The translations under genes were made by a program, and so were the position numbers. DNA of 64,000 nt from Paucibacter sp963740455 (GTDB lineage: Bacteria; Pseudomonadota; Gammaproteobacteria; Burkholderiales; Burkholderiaceae_C): NCBI GenBank assembly GCA_963740455.1, contig CAVUEF010000012.1, positions 186,001 through 250,000 on the forward strand. Reading direction: 5' to 3'. This document shows, piece by piece, positions 35,480 through 45,190 of this stretch (position 1 is its first letter; each line of letters opens with the position of its first letter). A model generated the notes under the pieces. That model saw nothing but the letters and a program-made list of their open reading frames with translations. It ran no database searches and was not told the origin of the DNA.

Positions 35480-37000
35480 TCAATATCCTGCCGGGGCACG
35501 CTGGTGCCAGTCCGTCGCCTGCTGGAACGCGTGCGCGGCGTGCAGCAACTGGCCTTCGGCGAAGTAGTTGCCTATCAGTTGCAGGCCCACGGGCATGCCC
35601 GAAGGCTTGCCCGTTTGAGAATCGGGCATGCCGCCGTCGCCGAATCCGCAAGGCACGCTCATGCCGGGCAGTCCGGCCAGGCTCGCAGGCAGCGTGAAGA
35701 TGTCGGCCAGGTAGGCCTTCACCGGGTCGTCACTCTGTTCGCCCAGCTTCCAGGCGACGGTGGGCGCCACCGGGCCGGCGATCACGTCGCAATGCGTGAA
35801 GCATTGCTGGAAGTCGTCGGCAATCATGCGGCGCAGCTTTTGCGCCTGCAGGTAATAGGCGTCGTAATAGCCGTGACTCAGCACATAGGCGCCGATCATG
35901 ATGCGCCGCTTCACTTCCGCGCCAAAGCCTTGCGAGCGCGATTTTTTGTACATGTCCATCAAATCGGTGTACTCGGCCGCGCGGTGGCCGTAGCGCACGC
36001 CATCGAAACGGCTCAGATTCGAGCTGGCCTCGGCGGGAGCGATGATGTAATAAACGGGAATAGACAGTTCGGTGCGCGGCAGGCTCACGTCGACCAGCGT
36101 GGCGCCGAGCTTTTCGAGCTCGCCCAGCGCCGCTCGCACCGCGCCGTTCACGTCGGCCGCAAGCGCGGCGGGGAAGAACTCCTTGGGCAGGCCGATGCGC
36201 AGACCGCGCAAGGGCTGAGTTGCCGAGGCGCCTTCGCGGGGCGTCAGCATTTGCGCATGAAAGTCCTGCGCCGGCTGCTGCGCGCTGGTCGAATCGCGCT
36301 CGTCGAAGCCGCTCATGCTTGACAGCAGCAGCGCGCAATCCTGGGCCGAGCGCGCCATCGGCCCGGCCTGGTCCAGGCTGGAGGCGAAGGCGATCATGCC
36401 GTAACGCGAGCACACGCCATAGGTCGGCTTGATGCCGGTGATGCCGCTGAAACTGGCGGGCTGGCGGATCGAGCCACCGGTGTCGGTGCCAGTGGCGGCA
36501 GGCGTCAGGCGCGCCGCCACGGCCGCAGCGGCGCCCCCCGACGAGCCGCCGGGAACGCGCGTCAGATCCCAGGGATTGCGGACCGCGCCATAGGCCGAAT
36601 TCTCGTTGCTCGAGCCCATCGCAAACTCGTCGCAATTGAGCTTGCCCAGCGTCACCGTGCCGGCCTGGGCAAGACGTGACACGACGGTGGCGTCAAACGG
36701 ACTGCGATAGTCACGCAGCATCTTCGAGCCGGCCGTGGTGGGCAGGTCTTGGGTGACGAAGATGTCCTTGTGCGCCAAAGGCACGCCCAGCAAAGGTCCG
36801 CGCTCACCGGCGGCCAGCCGCGCGTCGGCGGCGCGCGCCTGGCGCAGTGCAAGCGCCGGGTCGCTCGCCAGCAGCGTTCCGAGCCCCTGATGCTTTGAAA
36901 ATTGTGTAAGCAAATGCTGCGTGATCTCGACGCTGGACAGCGCTTTGGCGGCCAGCGCGCGCGCCAGCTCGGCCACGCCCAGGTGGTGCAGTGGCGTCAT
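35480..37000 (-). CDS. gatA: Aspartyl/glutamyl-tRNA(Asn/Gln) amidotransferase subunit A
   Basis: 506 aa amidase-signature protein. Catalytic triad regions: Lys in LAHKDIFVT, cis-Ser and nucleophile Ser around PGGSSGGAAAAVAA and TGTDTGGSIRQPAS. It releases ammonia from glutamine for the GatB active site. It overlaps gatC by four bases and precedes gatB by 4 bases, a tight operon. Confidence 0.96.
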   Translation of the reverse strand: MTPLHHLGVAELARALAAKALSSVEITQHLLTQFSKHQGLGTLLASDPALALRQARAADARLAAGERGPLLGVPLAHKDIFVTQDLPTTAGSKMLRDYRSPFDATVVSRLAQAGTVTLGKLNCDEFAMGSSNENSAYGAVRNPWDLTRVPGGSSGGAAAAVAARLTPAATGTDTGGSIRQPASFSGITGIKPTYGVCSRYGMIAFASSLDQAGPMARSAQDCALLLSSMSGFDERDSTSAQQPAQDFHAQMLTPREGASATQPLRGLRIGLPKEFFPAALAADVNGAVRAALGELEKLGATLVDVSLPRTELSIPVYYIIAPAEASSNLSRFDGVRYGHRAAEYTDLMDMYKKSRSQGFGAEVKRRIMIGAYVLSHGYYDAYYLQAQKLRRMIADDFQQCFTHCDVIAGPVAPTVAWKLGEQSDDPVKAYLADIFTLPASLAGLPGMSVPCGFGDGGMPDSQTGKPSGMPVGLQLIGNYFAEGQLLHAAHAFQQATDWHQRAPAGY

Positions 37001-37296
37001 TCGATCACCTTGGGAACGAGAAACAGACCGTCTTCCACGGCGGGCGCACTGCGCTGGTTCAGCTCGCGCTGGTCGGTCTCGGTCACCGCGTCTTCGCGCA
37101 GACGCAAATGCACGGCCTGCACAGCGGAGAGCGGCGTATAAAGCGGCTCGACGCCGCTCGTGTCGACCGCGCTCATCTGCTCGACGATAGAGAAGAAATC
37201 GTTCAACTGCGTGAGCAGCGCCGCGGCTTCTGAGTCCTGAAGTTCCAGGCGCGCCAGATGCGCAATGCGGCTGACGTCTTGCGGAGTCAGGGACAT
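36997..37296 (-). CDS. gatC: Aspartyl/glutamyl-tRNA(Asn/Gln) amidotransferase subunit C
   Basis: 99 aa. Small helical GatC (LTPQDVSRIAHLARLEL, FLVPKVIE at the C-terminus) that wraps around GatA and stabilises the complex. The ATG at 37296 is chosen over a longer reading to 37329 because MSLTPQDV is the conserved family start. First gene of the operon, divergent from mreB. Confidence 0.93.
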   Translation of the reverse strand: MSLTPQDVSRIAHLARLELQDSEAAALLTQLNDFFSIVEQMSAVDTSGVEPLYTPLSAVQAVHLRLREDAVTETDQRELNQRSAPAVEDGLFLVPKVIE

Positions 37297-37591
37297 AGGA
37301 AAAGTCTGTTCGAAAAGTTCAAGAAACAATGCGCCCCAGCCGGCTGCTATCGACCAAATTCATGGGGTGTTCGGGTATTATCCGCGCTTATCCACATTCA
37401 CTTTCAGCGCGACAAGCGTTGATTCTCAAGGCAGCGCAGATCAACAAGGCTGAATTAGGTTGACTCAGGACGGTAGCCCGCCTGCATCCGACAGCTCCTT
37501 GCTCCCAACCCACTTGCAAAGGCCGTATGGTGATTTCACGGGGTCACTGCGCCGCATATCCGTCGAGCCGTTTGCATCAACCCACCTAGCC
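37297..37591. other. gatC-mreB divergent promoter region
   Basis: 295 bases. Must hold promoters for gatCAB leftward and mreBCD-mrdAB rightward. On the minus strand GATAAT (about 37374-37379) is a good -10 candidate but no matching -35 is clear. Nothing else was recognised. Confidence 0.5.
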
Positions 37592-38635
37592 ATGTTCGCA
37601 TCTCTTCGCCGCTATTTTTCCACCGATCTGGCCATCGATCTGGGTACCGCCAATACGCTGATTTACGTGCGTGACAAGGGCATCGTGCTGGACGAACCCT
37701 CGGTCGTTGCCATCCGCCATGAAGGCGGCCCGAATGGCAAGAAAACGATTCAAGCCGTCGGCCGCGAAGCCAAGGCGATGCTGGGCAAGGTGCCTGGCAA
37801 CATCGAGGCGATACGCCCCATGAAGGACGGCGTGATTGCCGACTTCACGGTGACCGAGCAAATGCTCAAGCAGTTCATCAAGATGGTGCACGACACCAAG
37901 ATGTTCAGGCCGAGCCCGAGAATCATCATCTGCGTGCCCTGCGGATCGACCCAGGTAGAGCGGCGCGCGATCCGCGAGTCGGCGCTCGGCGCCGGCGCCT
38001 CCGAGGTCTATCTGATCGAGGAACCGATGGCCGCTGCGATTGGCGCCGGCCTGCCGGTATCCGAGGCATCGGGCTCGATGGTGGTCGACATTGGCGGGGG
38101 CACCACCGAGGTCGGCGTGATCTCACTGGGCGGCATGGTCTACAAGGGCAGCGTGCGCGTCGGTGGCGACAAGTTCGACGAGGCCATCATCAACTACATA
38201 CGCCGCAACTACGGCATGCTGATCGGTGAGCCCACGGCCGAATCGATCAAGAAGAAGATTGGCTCGGCCTTCCCTGGCTCGGAGGTCAGGGAAATGGAAG
38301 TCAAGGGCCGCAACTTGAGTGAAGGCGTGCCGCGCAGCTTCACGATTTCGAGCAACGAGATTCTGGAAGCGCTGACCGACCCGCTGAACCAGATCGTGTC
38401 GGCCGTCAAGAACGCGCTGGAGCAAACCCCGCCCGAACTCGGCGCCGACATCGCCGAGCGCGGCATGATGCTGACCGGCGGGGGCGCCTTGTTGCGCGAC
38501 CTCGACCGCTTGCTGGCCGAAGAGACCGGCTTGCCGGTGCTGGTGGCCGAAGACCCGCTGACCTGTGTGGTGCGCGGTTGTGGCATGGCGCTGGAACGGA
38601 TGGAGCGCCTGGGCTCCATCTTCACTTCCGAGTGA
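37592..38635 (+). CDS. mreB: Rod shape-determining actin homolog MreB
   Basis: 347 aa actin-fold ATPase. Phosphate-1 motif LAIDLGTANTLIYV, phosphate-2 MVVDIGGGTTEVGVISLGG, and adenosine motif MLTGGGALLRDLD are visible. It polymerises along the inner membrane and guides elongasome peptidoglycan synthesis. First gene of the canonical mreBCD-mrdA-mrdB cluster; a 196-base gap separates it from mreC. The ATG at 37592 gives the conserved short N-terminal amphipathic start MFASLRRYFS. Confidence 0.97.
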   Translation: MFASLRRYFSTDLAIDLGTANTLIYVRDKGIVLDEPSVVAIRHEGGPNGKKTIQAVGREAKAMLGKVPGNIEAIRPMKDGVIADFTVTEQMLKQFIKMVHDTKMFRPSPRIIICVPCGSTQVERRAIRESALGAGASEVYLIEEPMAAAIGAGLPVSEASGSMVVDIGGGTTEVGVISLGGMVYKGSVRVGGDKFDEAIINYIRRNYGMLIGEPTAESIKKKIGSAFPGSEVREMEVKGRNLSEGVPRSFTISSNEILEALTDPLNQIVSAVKNALEQTPPELGADIAERGMMLTGGGALLRDLDRLLAEETGLPVLVAEDPLTCVVRGCGMALERMERLGSIFTSE

Positions 38636-38831
38636 GGAGTGCGGGCCTGCCAAGCCAATGCCATGCGTCGTCGGGCACAAGTTGGAAGGCCGAGGGCGTG
38701 CCGCGGTGTTGCGTCGCGCTCTTCGCGTCCCGCAGCCAAGCCGCAGATGTCAAGCCAGGCGGGCGCAACCCAGCATCCGCTCGCGACGGCCCATGAACCA
38801 TCATCAACAGCGATCACTGGTCGCTTGAGCC

Positions 38832-39743
38832 ATGTCGGTCGGATCCTTTGATCGCACCCCTCCGCCGTTTTTCCGCCAGGGTGTGTCGGCGCTGACCAAG
38901 CTGTTGGTATTCGCCACGCTGGCATTGTTTCTGATGGTCGCCGATACGCGCTTCAAGCTGGTTGATCCGCTGCGCGCGGCCGTCGCCACGGCCCTGCATC
39001 CGGTGCAGCGACTGCTGCTGGCGCCGGTCGAGAGTTGGGAGACGGCCGTCGACTACTGGCACAGCATGCAGGCCGCCGCGCACGCCGACGATCAGTCGCG
39101 CCGCTTGCTCGTCGCGCAGTCGATCCAGCTGCTGCGCATGAACCAGCTTCAGGCAGAGAACACACGCTTGCGTGCGCTGCTTGAGCTGCGCCCGGCGCTG
39201 CAGGTGCGGTCGGTCGCGGCGGAGATTTTGTACGACACGTCCGACCCGTTCTCGCGCAAAGTGGTGCTCGACCATGGCAGCACCCAAGGCGTGCTGGCGG
39301 GCTCGCCCGTCATCAACGAGCTGGGCGTTCTCGGGCAGGTGACGCGCGTCTATCCGCTGTCGTCGGAGGTCACCTTGCTGACCGACAGGGACGCCGCCAT
39401 ACCGGTGCTCAACGCGCGCACCCAGCAGCGCAGCGCCGCGTTCGGCAACGGCGACGGCACGGGCATGGAGCTGCGTTATCTGGCCGGCAATGCCGACGTG
39501 CAGACCGGCGATGTGCTGACGACCTCGGGCGTCGATGGCGTCTATCCGGCAGGCTTGCCGGTGGCCAGGGTGGTGGCTGTCGAGCGGCGCGTCGAGACGG
39601 GTTTTGCGCATATCAGTCTGGCACCGGCGGCACCGGCCGACAGCGTGCGCCATGTGCTGGTGCTCGATCCGATCGGCCTGCAACTGCCGCCGCACCCCGA
39701 GGCCACGCCCGCACGCCGCACGAACCGGGAGGCGGGCAAATGA
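38832..39743 (+). CDS. mreC: Rod shape-determining protein MreC
   Basis: 303 aa: N-terminal TM anchor (about 23-41, LLVFATLALFLMVAD), a coiled coil (about 80-120) and a periplasmic beta-barrel pair (LVDRDAAIPV-type region, GDVLTTSGVDGVYPAGLPVA). It links MreB and MreD to PBP2 in the elongasome. Its stop overlaps mreD (ATGA). Confidence 0.95.
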   Translation: MSVGSFDRTPPPFFRQGVSALTKLLVFATLALFLMVADTRFKLVDPLRAAVATALHPVQRLLLAPVESWETAVDYWHSMQAAAHADDQSRRLLVAQSIQLLRMNQLQAENTRLRALLELRPALQVRSVAAEILYDTSDPFSRKVVLDHGSTQGVLAGSPVINELGVLGQVTRVYPLSSEVTLLTDRDAAIPVLNARTQQRSAAFGNGDGTGMELRYLAGNADVQTGDVLTTSGVDGVYPAGLPVARVVAVERRVETGFAHISLAPAAPADSVRHVLVLDPIGLQLPPHPEATPARRTNREAGK

Positions 39744-40261
39744 TCATGCCGCGCGGCACAGGCCAGCTGTTGATGCCGGCCAATCCGATCTTCATCGCTT
39801 TCAGTCTGATGGTGGCGCTGGGCTTGAATCTGATTCCGATGGGGCGCCAACCGGCGATGCCCGACTTGCTGGCTTTGGTGCTGGTGTTCTGGAATGTCCA
39901 CCAGTCGCGCCGGGTCGGTGTCGGTCTGGCATTCTGCTTCGGATTGGTGATGGATGTGCACCAAGGTGCGCTGCTGGGCCAACATGCGCTGGCCTACACC
40001 TTGCTGAGCTACGGGGCCGTCGCATTGCACCGGCGCCTGTTGTGGTTTGGCCTGCTGCCGCAGACGATCCAAGTGTTCCCCCTGTTTGTCGCGGCGCATC
40101 TGGTCGCGTTGCTGGTACGCATGCTGATGGGCGGCATGTGGCCGGGCTGGAGCGCGGTGCTGGCTCCGATTTTCGAGTCGCTCTTGTGGCCGCTGGCGTC
40201 TATGCTGCTACTGGCGCCACAGCGCCGCCCTCCCGACCCCGACAAAGATCGGCCATTGTGA
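39740..40261 (+). CDS. mreD: Rod shape-determining protein MreD
   Basis: 173 aa polytopic protein with five or six TM helices (ANPIFIAFSLMVALGLNL, GLAFCFGLVMDVHQGALLG). Inner-membrane component of the elongasome; the GLVMDVHQG loop is family-typical. mrdA starts 25 bases later. Confidence 0.92.
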   Translation: MIMPRGTGQLLMPANPIFIAFSLMVALGLNLIPMGRQPAMPDLLALVLVFWNVHQSRRVGVGLAFCFGLVMDVHQGALLGQHALAYTLLSYGAVALHRRLLWFGLLPQTIQVFPLFVAAHLVALLVRMLMGGMWPGWSAVLAPIFESLLWPLASMLLLAPQRRPPDPDKDRPL

Positions 40262-40286
40262 AAACGGTGCTGCGCGGGCGCATGCC

Positions 40287-42299
40287 ATGACCGAGTTGAA
40301 GAATCTCGACCGGGAGCTGCGCCGCTTTCGTTTTCGCATCTTTGCGGCGGCCGGTTTTGTGCTGTTTGCCTTTGGCCTGCTGACCGCGCGGCTGATCTTC
40401 CTGCAGGTGATCAAGCATGAAGAACTCTCCACCCGTGCCGAGGCGAATCGCATCACGGTGGTGCCGATCGTGCCTAACCGGGGGCTCATCGTCGATCGCA
40501 ACGGTGTGGTGCTGGCCAGCAACTACTCGGCCTTCACACTGGAGATCACGCCCTCCAGGGTCGCCAATCTGGAGCAGACCATCCATGCGCTAAGCCAGGT
40601 GATCGAGGTCGGGCCCCGGGACCGGCGTCGTTTCAAGCATTTGATGGAAGAAGGCAAGAGCTTCGATTCGCTGCCGATTCGCACCAAGCTCAGCGACGAG
40701 GAGGTGGCGCGCTTCACGGCGCAGCGCTATCGCTTTCCCGGCGTCGAGATCAAGGCGCGCCTGTTTCGCAACTATCCGCTGGGCGAGGTGGGCAGCCATC
40801 TGATCGGCTACATCGGCCGCATCAACCCGTCGGAGAAGCAGTTGATGGACGACTGGCCCGACGACGAGCTGGCCAATTACCGCGGCACCGAATACATCGG
40901 CAAGCTGGGTCTGGAGCAGAGCTATGAGCGCGAATTGCACGGCCAGACCGGCTTTGAGGAGGTCGAGACCAGCGCCAGCGGGCGCGCCTTGCGGCGCTTG
41001 CGCAGCAAGCCGCCCACGCCAGGCAACAAGCTGGTCTTGTCGATCGACATACGCTTGCAGGCCCTGGTGGAAAACCTGTTTCACGAGCGGCGTGGCGCCC
41101 TGGTGGCGATCGATCCCCGCAGCGGTGAGGTATTGGCTTTTGTGAGCAAGCCGACGTTCGATCCGAATCTGTTCGTCGACGGCATTGATGCCGAGTCCTG
41201 GCGCGAGCTCAACGAGTCGGTCGACAAGCCCTTGCTCAATCGCGCGCTGCGCGGCACCTATCCGCCGGGTTCGACCTACAAACCCTTCATGGCCATCGCC
41301 GCGCTCAACACCGGCAAGCGCTCGCCCACCACGCTGATCAATGACCCCGGTTACTTCATGTTCGGCGGCAGGCGCTTTGGCAGCCCCGAGAACGAGAAGG
41401 GCGGCATCATGGACATGCGCCGCGCCCTCGTCGAGTCGAGCAATGTGTACTTCTATTCGCTGGCCAACGAAATGGGGGTGGATCTGATTCACGATCAACT
41501 CTCGCCGTTTGGTTTCGGACGCAAGACCGGCATCGATGTCGAAGGCGAGGTCACCGGCGATCTGCCGTCAACCGAATGGAAGCGCAAGAAGTACAAAACC
41601 GCCGAGCAGCGCAAGTGGTACCCGGGTGAAACCATTTCGCTGGGCATCGGCCAGGGCTACAACAATTTCACGATGCTGCAGATGGCCAGTGCCTTGTCGA
41701 CCCTGGTCACGGGGGGACAGCGCTTCAAGCCACGCCTGGTGCGCGAAATCGAGGATGTCGTGACACGCAAGCACAAGCTCATGGCCAATGCCGCACTCGA
41801 TCCGCTGCCGCTCAAGCCCGAGCAGGTCGCCCTCATCACCGACGCGCTCTATGGTGTCACTCAGACCGGCACGTCGCGCGCCGCCTTCGCTGGCGCCAGC
41901 TACCAGAGCGGTGGCAAGACCGGTACTGCGCAGGCCGTCAGTCTGGGCCAAAACGAGAAGTACAACGCCGCCAGAACCGAAGAGCACCGGCGCGATCATT
42001 CGCTCTACATCGCGTTTGCGCCGCTCGACGCGCCCAGGATTGCGCTGGCCGTGGTGGTGGAAAACGCCGGCTTCGGCTCCTTGTCCGCGGCGCCCATTGC
42101 CAGGCGTGTGTTTGATTACTTGTTGCGCGGCAATTACCCCAGCGAGCAGGACATCGTGCTGACGCAAACCGGGCAGACCACGGCACCGGTGGGCACGCCC
42201 CGCCCCATTGCCAGCGTGCCACTGCCGGGTGCCGTCGGCGCCAATGGGGCTGCGGCGCCTGCCGCAGCCAGACTCGGCGCAAGCGGGGTGTCCCCATGA
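40287..42299 (+). CDS. mrdA: Penicillin-binding protein 2 (elongasome transpeptidase)
   Basis: 670 aa. One N-terminal TM helix (about 17-38), a dimerisation/pedestal domain, and the transpeptidase domain with SxxK in PPGSTYKPFM (near 331), SxN in VESSNVYFY and KTG in SGGKTGTAQ. It crosslinks peptidoglycan during elongation. It overlaps mrdB by four bases. Confidence 0.96.
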   Translation: MTELKNLDRELRRFRFRIFAAAGFVLFAFGLLTARLIFLQVIKHEELSTRAEANRITVVPIVPNRGLIVDRNGVVLASNYSAFTLEITPSRVANLEQTIHALSQVIEVGPRDRRRFKHLMEEGKSFDSLPIRTKLSDEEVARFTAQRYRFPGVEIKARLFRNYPLGEVGSHLIGYIGRINPSEKQLMDDWPDDELANYRGTEYIGKLGLEQSYERELHGQTGFEEVETSASGRALRRLRSKPPTPGNKLVLSIDIRLQALVENLFHERRGALVAIDPRSGEVLAFVSKPTFDPNLFVDGIDAESWRELNESVDKPLLNRALRGTYPPGSTYKPFMAIAALNTGKRSPTTLINDPGYFMFGGRRFGSPENEKGGIMDMRRALVESSNVYFYSLANEMGVDLIHDQLSPFGFGRKTGIDVEGEVTGDLPSTEWKRKKYKTAEQRKWYPGETISLGIGQGYNNFTMLQMASALSTLVTGGQRFKPRLVREIEDVVTRKHKLMANAALDPLPLKPEQVALITDALYGVTQTGTSRAAFAGASYQSGGKTGTAQAVSLGQNEKYNAARTEEHRRDHSLYIAFAPLDAPRIALAVVVENAGFGSLSAAPIARRVFDYLLRGNYPSEQDIVLTQTGQTTAPVGTPRPIASVPLPGAVGANGAAAPAAARLGASGVSP

Positions 42300-43450
42300 G
42301 CGCCCGGTTTGGCCAGCCTTCAATCTGGCGTCGCATCAGGCCGCTGATCTCAGGCTTCGATGGTCTGCTGCTGCTGGCCATTGCCTGGTTGGTGATCTTT
42401 GGCCTGGTCATCATGTATTCGGCGGGTTACGACCATGGCACGCGCTTCCTCGACCATGCGCGCAATATGTTGTTGGCTGCCGTGATCATGTTCCTGGTCG
42501 CACAAGTGCCGCCGCAGCGCTTGATGGCGCTGGCCGTGCCGCTGTATGTGCTGGGGGTGAGCTTGCTGGTGGCGACCTTCTGGTTCGGCGTCACCAAGAA
42601 GGGCGCCACGCGCTGGTTGAATCTGGGCGTCGTGATCCAGCCGTCGGAGATTCTGAAGATTGCCATGCCATTGATGCTGGCATGGTGGTTTCAAAAGCGC
42701 GAGGGCCAGTTGCGTCTGCTCGACTTCTGCGTGGCCTTGTGCCTGCTCGTCATACCGGTGGGCTTGATTGCCAAGCAGCCCGACCTGGGCACCGCAGTGC
42801 TGGTGCTGTCTGCAGGCCTGTATGTGATCTTCTTCGCCGGCCTGTCGTGGAAGCTGATCATCCCGACCCTGCTGTTGGCAGCCGTCGGCATCACCGCGCT
42901 GATACTGAGTGAACCGCGCATATGCCAACCTGAGGTGCAGTGGCATGTGCTGAAGGACTATCAGAAGAATCGCGTTTGCACCTTGCTGGATCCGACCAAG
43001 GACCCGCTGGGCAAGGGTTTTCACATCATCCAGGGCGAGATCGCGATCGGCTCGGGCGGCATCACCGGCAAGGGTTTCATGAAGGGCACGCAGACGCATT
43101 TGGAGTTCATCCCCGAGCGCACCACCGACTTCATTTTTGCCGCGCTCGGCGAAGAATTCGGACTGCTGGGCGCGTTGGCGCTGATAGCGGGGTTCCTGTT
43201 CCTCATCATGCGCGGCTTGATGCTCGCGGGTGACGCCCCGTCACTGTTCGCGCGCCTGCTGGCTGGCGCCATCACCCTGAGTTTCTTCACCTACGCCTTC
43301 GTCAATATGGGCATGGTCAGCGGCATCTTGCCGGTGGTGGGCGTCCCCTTGCCCTTTGTCAGCTACGGCGGCACGGCCATGGTGACGCTGGGACTGGGCC
43401 TGGGCATCCTGATGTCGATTGCCAAGAGCCGGCGCTTGATTCAATCTTAG
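42296..43450 (+). CDS. mrdB: RodA (SEDS peptidoglycan glycosyltransferase)
   Basis: 384 aa SEDS polytopic protein, about 10 TM helices. Signature LKIAMPLMLAWWFQ, the catalytic Asp in KQPDLGTAVLV, and the C-terminal VGVPLPFVSYGGTAM. It polymerises glycan strands together with PBP2. Last gene of the rod-shape operon, convergent with the two-component system. Confidence 0.95.
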   Translation: MSARFGQPSIWRRIRPLISGFDGLLLLAIAWLVIFGLVIMYSAGYDHGTRFLDHARNMLLAAVIMFLVAQVPPQRLMALAVPLYVLGVSLLVATFWFGVTKKGATRWLNLGVVIQPSEILKIAMPLMLAWWFQKREGQLRLLDFCVALCLLVIPVGLIAKQPDLGTAVLVLSAGLYVIFFAGLSWKLIIPTLLLAAVGITALILSEPRICQPEVQWHVLKDYQKNRVCTLLDPTKDPLGKGFHIIQGEIAIGSGGITGKGFMKGTQTHLEFIPERTTDFIFAALGEEFGLLGALALIAGFLFLIMRGLMLAGDAPSLFARLLAGAITLSFFTYAFVNMGMVSGILPVVGVPLPFVSYGGTAMVTLGLGLGILMSIAKSRRLIQS

Positions 43451-43458
43451 GCTCTCGC

Positions 43459-43485
43459 GTGCCAGACCACGAAGTGCTCTGGCAC
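43459..43485. terminator. Hairpin between mrdB and the convergent histidine kinase gene
   Basis: GTGCCAGA (43459-43466) pairs perfectly with TCTGGCAC (43478-43485) in the 54-base gap between convergent genes. A TTTTTCT run follows 14 bases later on the plus strand. The distance weakens the call as an intrinsic terminator. Confidence 0.4.
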
Positions 43486-43504
43486 CGACTGATCTGAAGT
43501 TTTT

Positions 43505-44995
43505 CTATTCAGTCGCAGCTTTTGCATAGGCCTTGAAGCGCACCGTGAAGAGTGCGCCCGGACCTTGCCCGTCCGCATCGGTGACCCCGGGCTTGCGCGG
43601 GCGGGCGTCCTCGACGGTCAGTTCCGCCTCATGTTGCACGGCGATCTCGAACGCAATCGCCAGGCCCAGGCCCGAGCCATCGACATTCGTGCCCAAGGAG
43701 CGGTAGAACGGCTGAAACACCTGCTCTCTCTCGGTCGGGGTAATGCCAGGCCCCGAGTCCTCTACTTGCAGCACGGCGACCTGTCCGAACGGATCTTCCA
43801 CGCTGCGCACCGTAACCGTGCCGCCCGTCGGCGTATAGAGCAAGGCGTTGTCCACCAGATTGCGTATCAGTTCGCGAATCAGCACCGGTTGACCATGCAA
43901 GCGCAGGCTGCTCTGACTCGCGCTCGGCCCCTCGAAGCCCAGGTCGATGCGCTTTTCCAGGGCGCGCGGCACGAAATCGCGCACCGCCTCGATCGCCAGC
44001 TCGGACAGATTGACCTCACTCTTGCGCGCCGCATGCTCATTGTCCTCGGCGCGCGCCATCGACAAGAGCTGGTTCACCATATGCGCGGCGCGCTGGCTCG
44101 CCAGAGAGATCTGCTGCAGCGAAAGCTTGAGCTCCGACGGGCTGCTGCGACCGAGGTCGATCTCGCGCTGCGCCAACTCGGCCTGCATGCGCAAGCCCGC
44201 CAGCGGCGTCTTGAGCTGGTGGGCGGCATCGGCGAGAAAGTGCTTCTGCCCTTTCATCGACTGGTCAAGGCGTGCCAGCAAATCGTTGATGGCGCGCACC
44301 AGCGGCGCCACTTCGTCGGGAATACGGCGCTCGTCGATCGGGCTCAAATCGCTGCTGTCGCGTGAACGGATGCGCTGCTGCAACTCATTGAGCGGTGCGA
44401 TGCCACGCGCCAGCGCCAGCCATACCAGCAGCACCGCCAGGGGCAGGATGACGAACTGCGGCAGGATCACGCCTTTGATGATCTCGTTCGTCAGGCGTGA
44501 TCGCTTGCCCAGGGTCTCGGCCACCTGCACCAGCATCATGCGGCCTCCCGCCTGGCCCTCGGGCCAGACCCACATAGAGGCCACGCGCACGCTTTCGTTC
44601 TTGACTTCGTCATCCCGGAAGTGCAGCTCCCAGGCCACCAGGGGCGGTTCTTCTTCGGGCAAGGACAGGCCGTGGTCGCCGCTCAGGAACTCCCCCGCCG
44701 TGCCCAGCACCTGGTAGAAGACCGTGTCTGTCTCGTCCGAGCGCAACAGCGCGGCGGCTTCCGAAGACAGGGCAAAACGCGCCTTGCCGGTGGGCGCGTG
44801 CGAAGCCTCTGCCGCCACTTGCAGCCCGAGCGTGCGGGTCATCTCGCCGAGCTCACGGTCATAGGGCTTGTTGGCAATGCCTTGCGCCACCATCCAGGTC
44901 AGAAATACGCTCATCGGCCAGATCAACAGCAGCGGCGCGAGCATCCAGTCAAGGATCTCGCCAAACAAGGAGCGTTGATCGAATTCAGCGCGCAT
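43505..44995 (-). CDS. Sensor histidine kinase (TctE/QseC type)
   Basis: 496 aa. Two TM helices (about 19-38 and 185-205) flank a periplasmic sensor domain; HAMP linker follows, then the DHp H-box FLADAAHQLKTPL with the phosphorylated His near 268 and the HATPase domain (NLVDNALLYTP N-box, DSGPGI G1-box, GLGLAI G2-box). It pairs with the response regulator encoded upstream. Tricarboxylate sensing (TctE) is suggested by similarity in layout but no tct transport genes are nearby. The two genes are separated by about 194 bases filled with a tandem structured repeat, unusual for TCS pairs, which normally overlap. Confidence 0.9.
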   Translation of the reverse strand: MRAEFDQRSLFGEILDWMLAPLLLIWPMSVFLTWMVAQGIANKPYDRELGEMTRTLGLQVAAEASHAPTGKARFALSSEAAALLRSDETDTVFYQVLGTAGEFLSGDHGLSLPEEEPPLVAWELHFRDDEVKNESVRVASMWVWPEGQAGGRMMLVQVAETLGKRSRLTNEIIKGVILPQFVILPLAVLLVWLALARGIAPLNELQQRIRSRDSSDLSPIDERRIPDEVAPLVRAINDLLARLDQSMKGQKHFLADAAHQLKTPLAGLRMQAELAQREIDLGRSSPSELKLSLQQISLASQRAAHMVNQLLSMARAEDNEHAARKSEVNLSELAIEAVRDFVPRALEKRIDLGFEGPSASQSSLRLHGQPVLIRELIRNLVDNALLYTPTGGTVTVRSVEDPFGQVAVLQVEDSGPGITPTEREQVFQPFYRSLGTNVDGSGLGLAIAFEIAVQHEAELTVEDARPRKPGVTDADGQGPGALFTVRFKAYAKAATE

Positions 44996-45048
44996 GGGGG
45001 AGGGTCGGGGGCAGGCCTTGCTAGGAGCCGGGCGGACGCCCGCAATTC

Positions 45049-45118
45049 TCTGGTCAGTTGGGGCCAGAGCTTTCGGCCACGCTTCGCGTGGGTCTCAAGG
45101 TCTGGCCCGCAAGGTCAT
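45049..45118. repeat. Structured 70-bp repeat, copy 1
   Basis: Identical to copy 2, period 72 bases. Contains two nested inverted repeats: outer GGCCAGA/TCTGGCC and inner CCACGC-TTC-GCGTGG, so RNA or single-stranded DNA would fold into a long hairpin. It lies between the response regulator and histidine kinase genes. Confidence 0.85.
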
Positions 45119-45120
45119 CT

Positions 45121-45190
45121 TCTGGTCAGTTGGGGCCAGAGCTTTCGGCCACGCTTCGCGTGGGTCTCAAGGTCTGGCCCGCAAGGTCAT
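45121..45190. repeat. Structured 70-bp repeat, copy 2
   Basis: Perfect copy of the preceding unit, separated by two bases. Its end touches the stop codon of the response regulator gene. Same nested stems. A diverged copy in inverted orientation lies between sucC and sucD (49609-49672). Confidence 0.85.

Noticed and set aside
45049..45190. CRISPR-like direct repeat
   Set aside because: Two adjacent 70-base units with only two bases between, no spacers and no cas genes.
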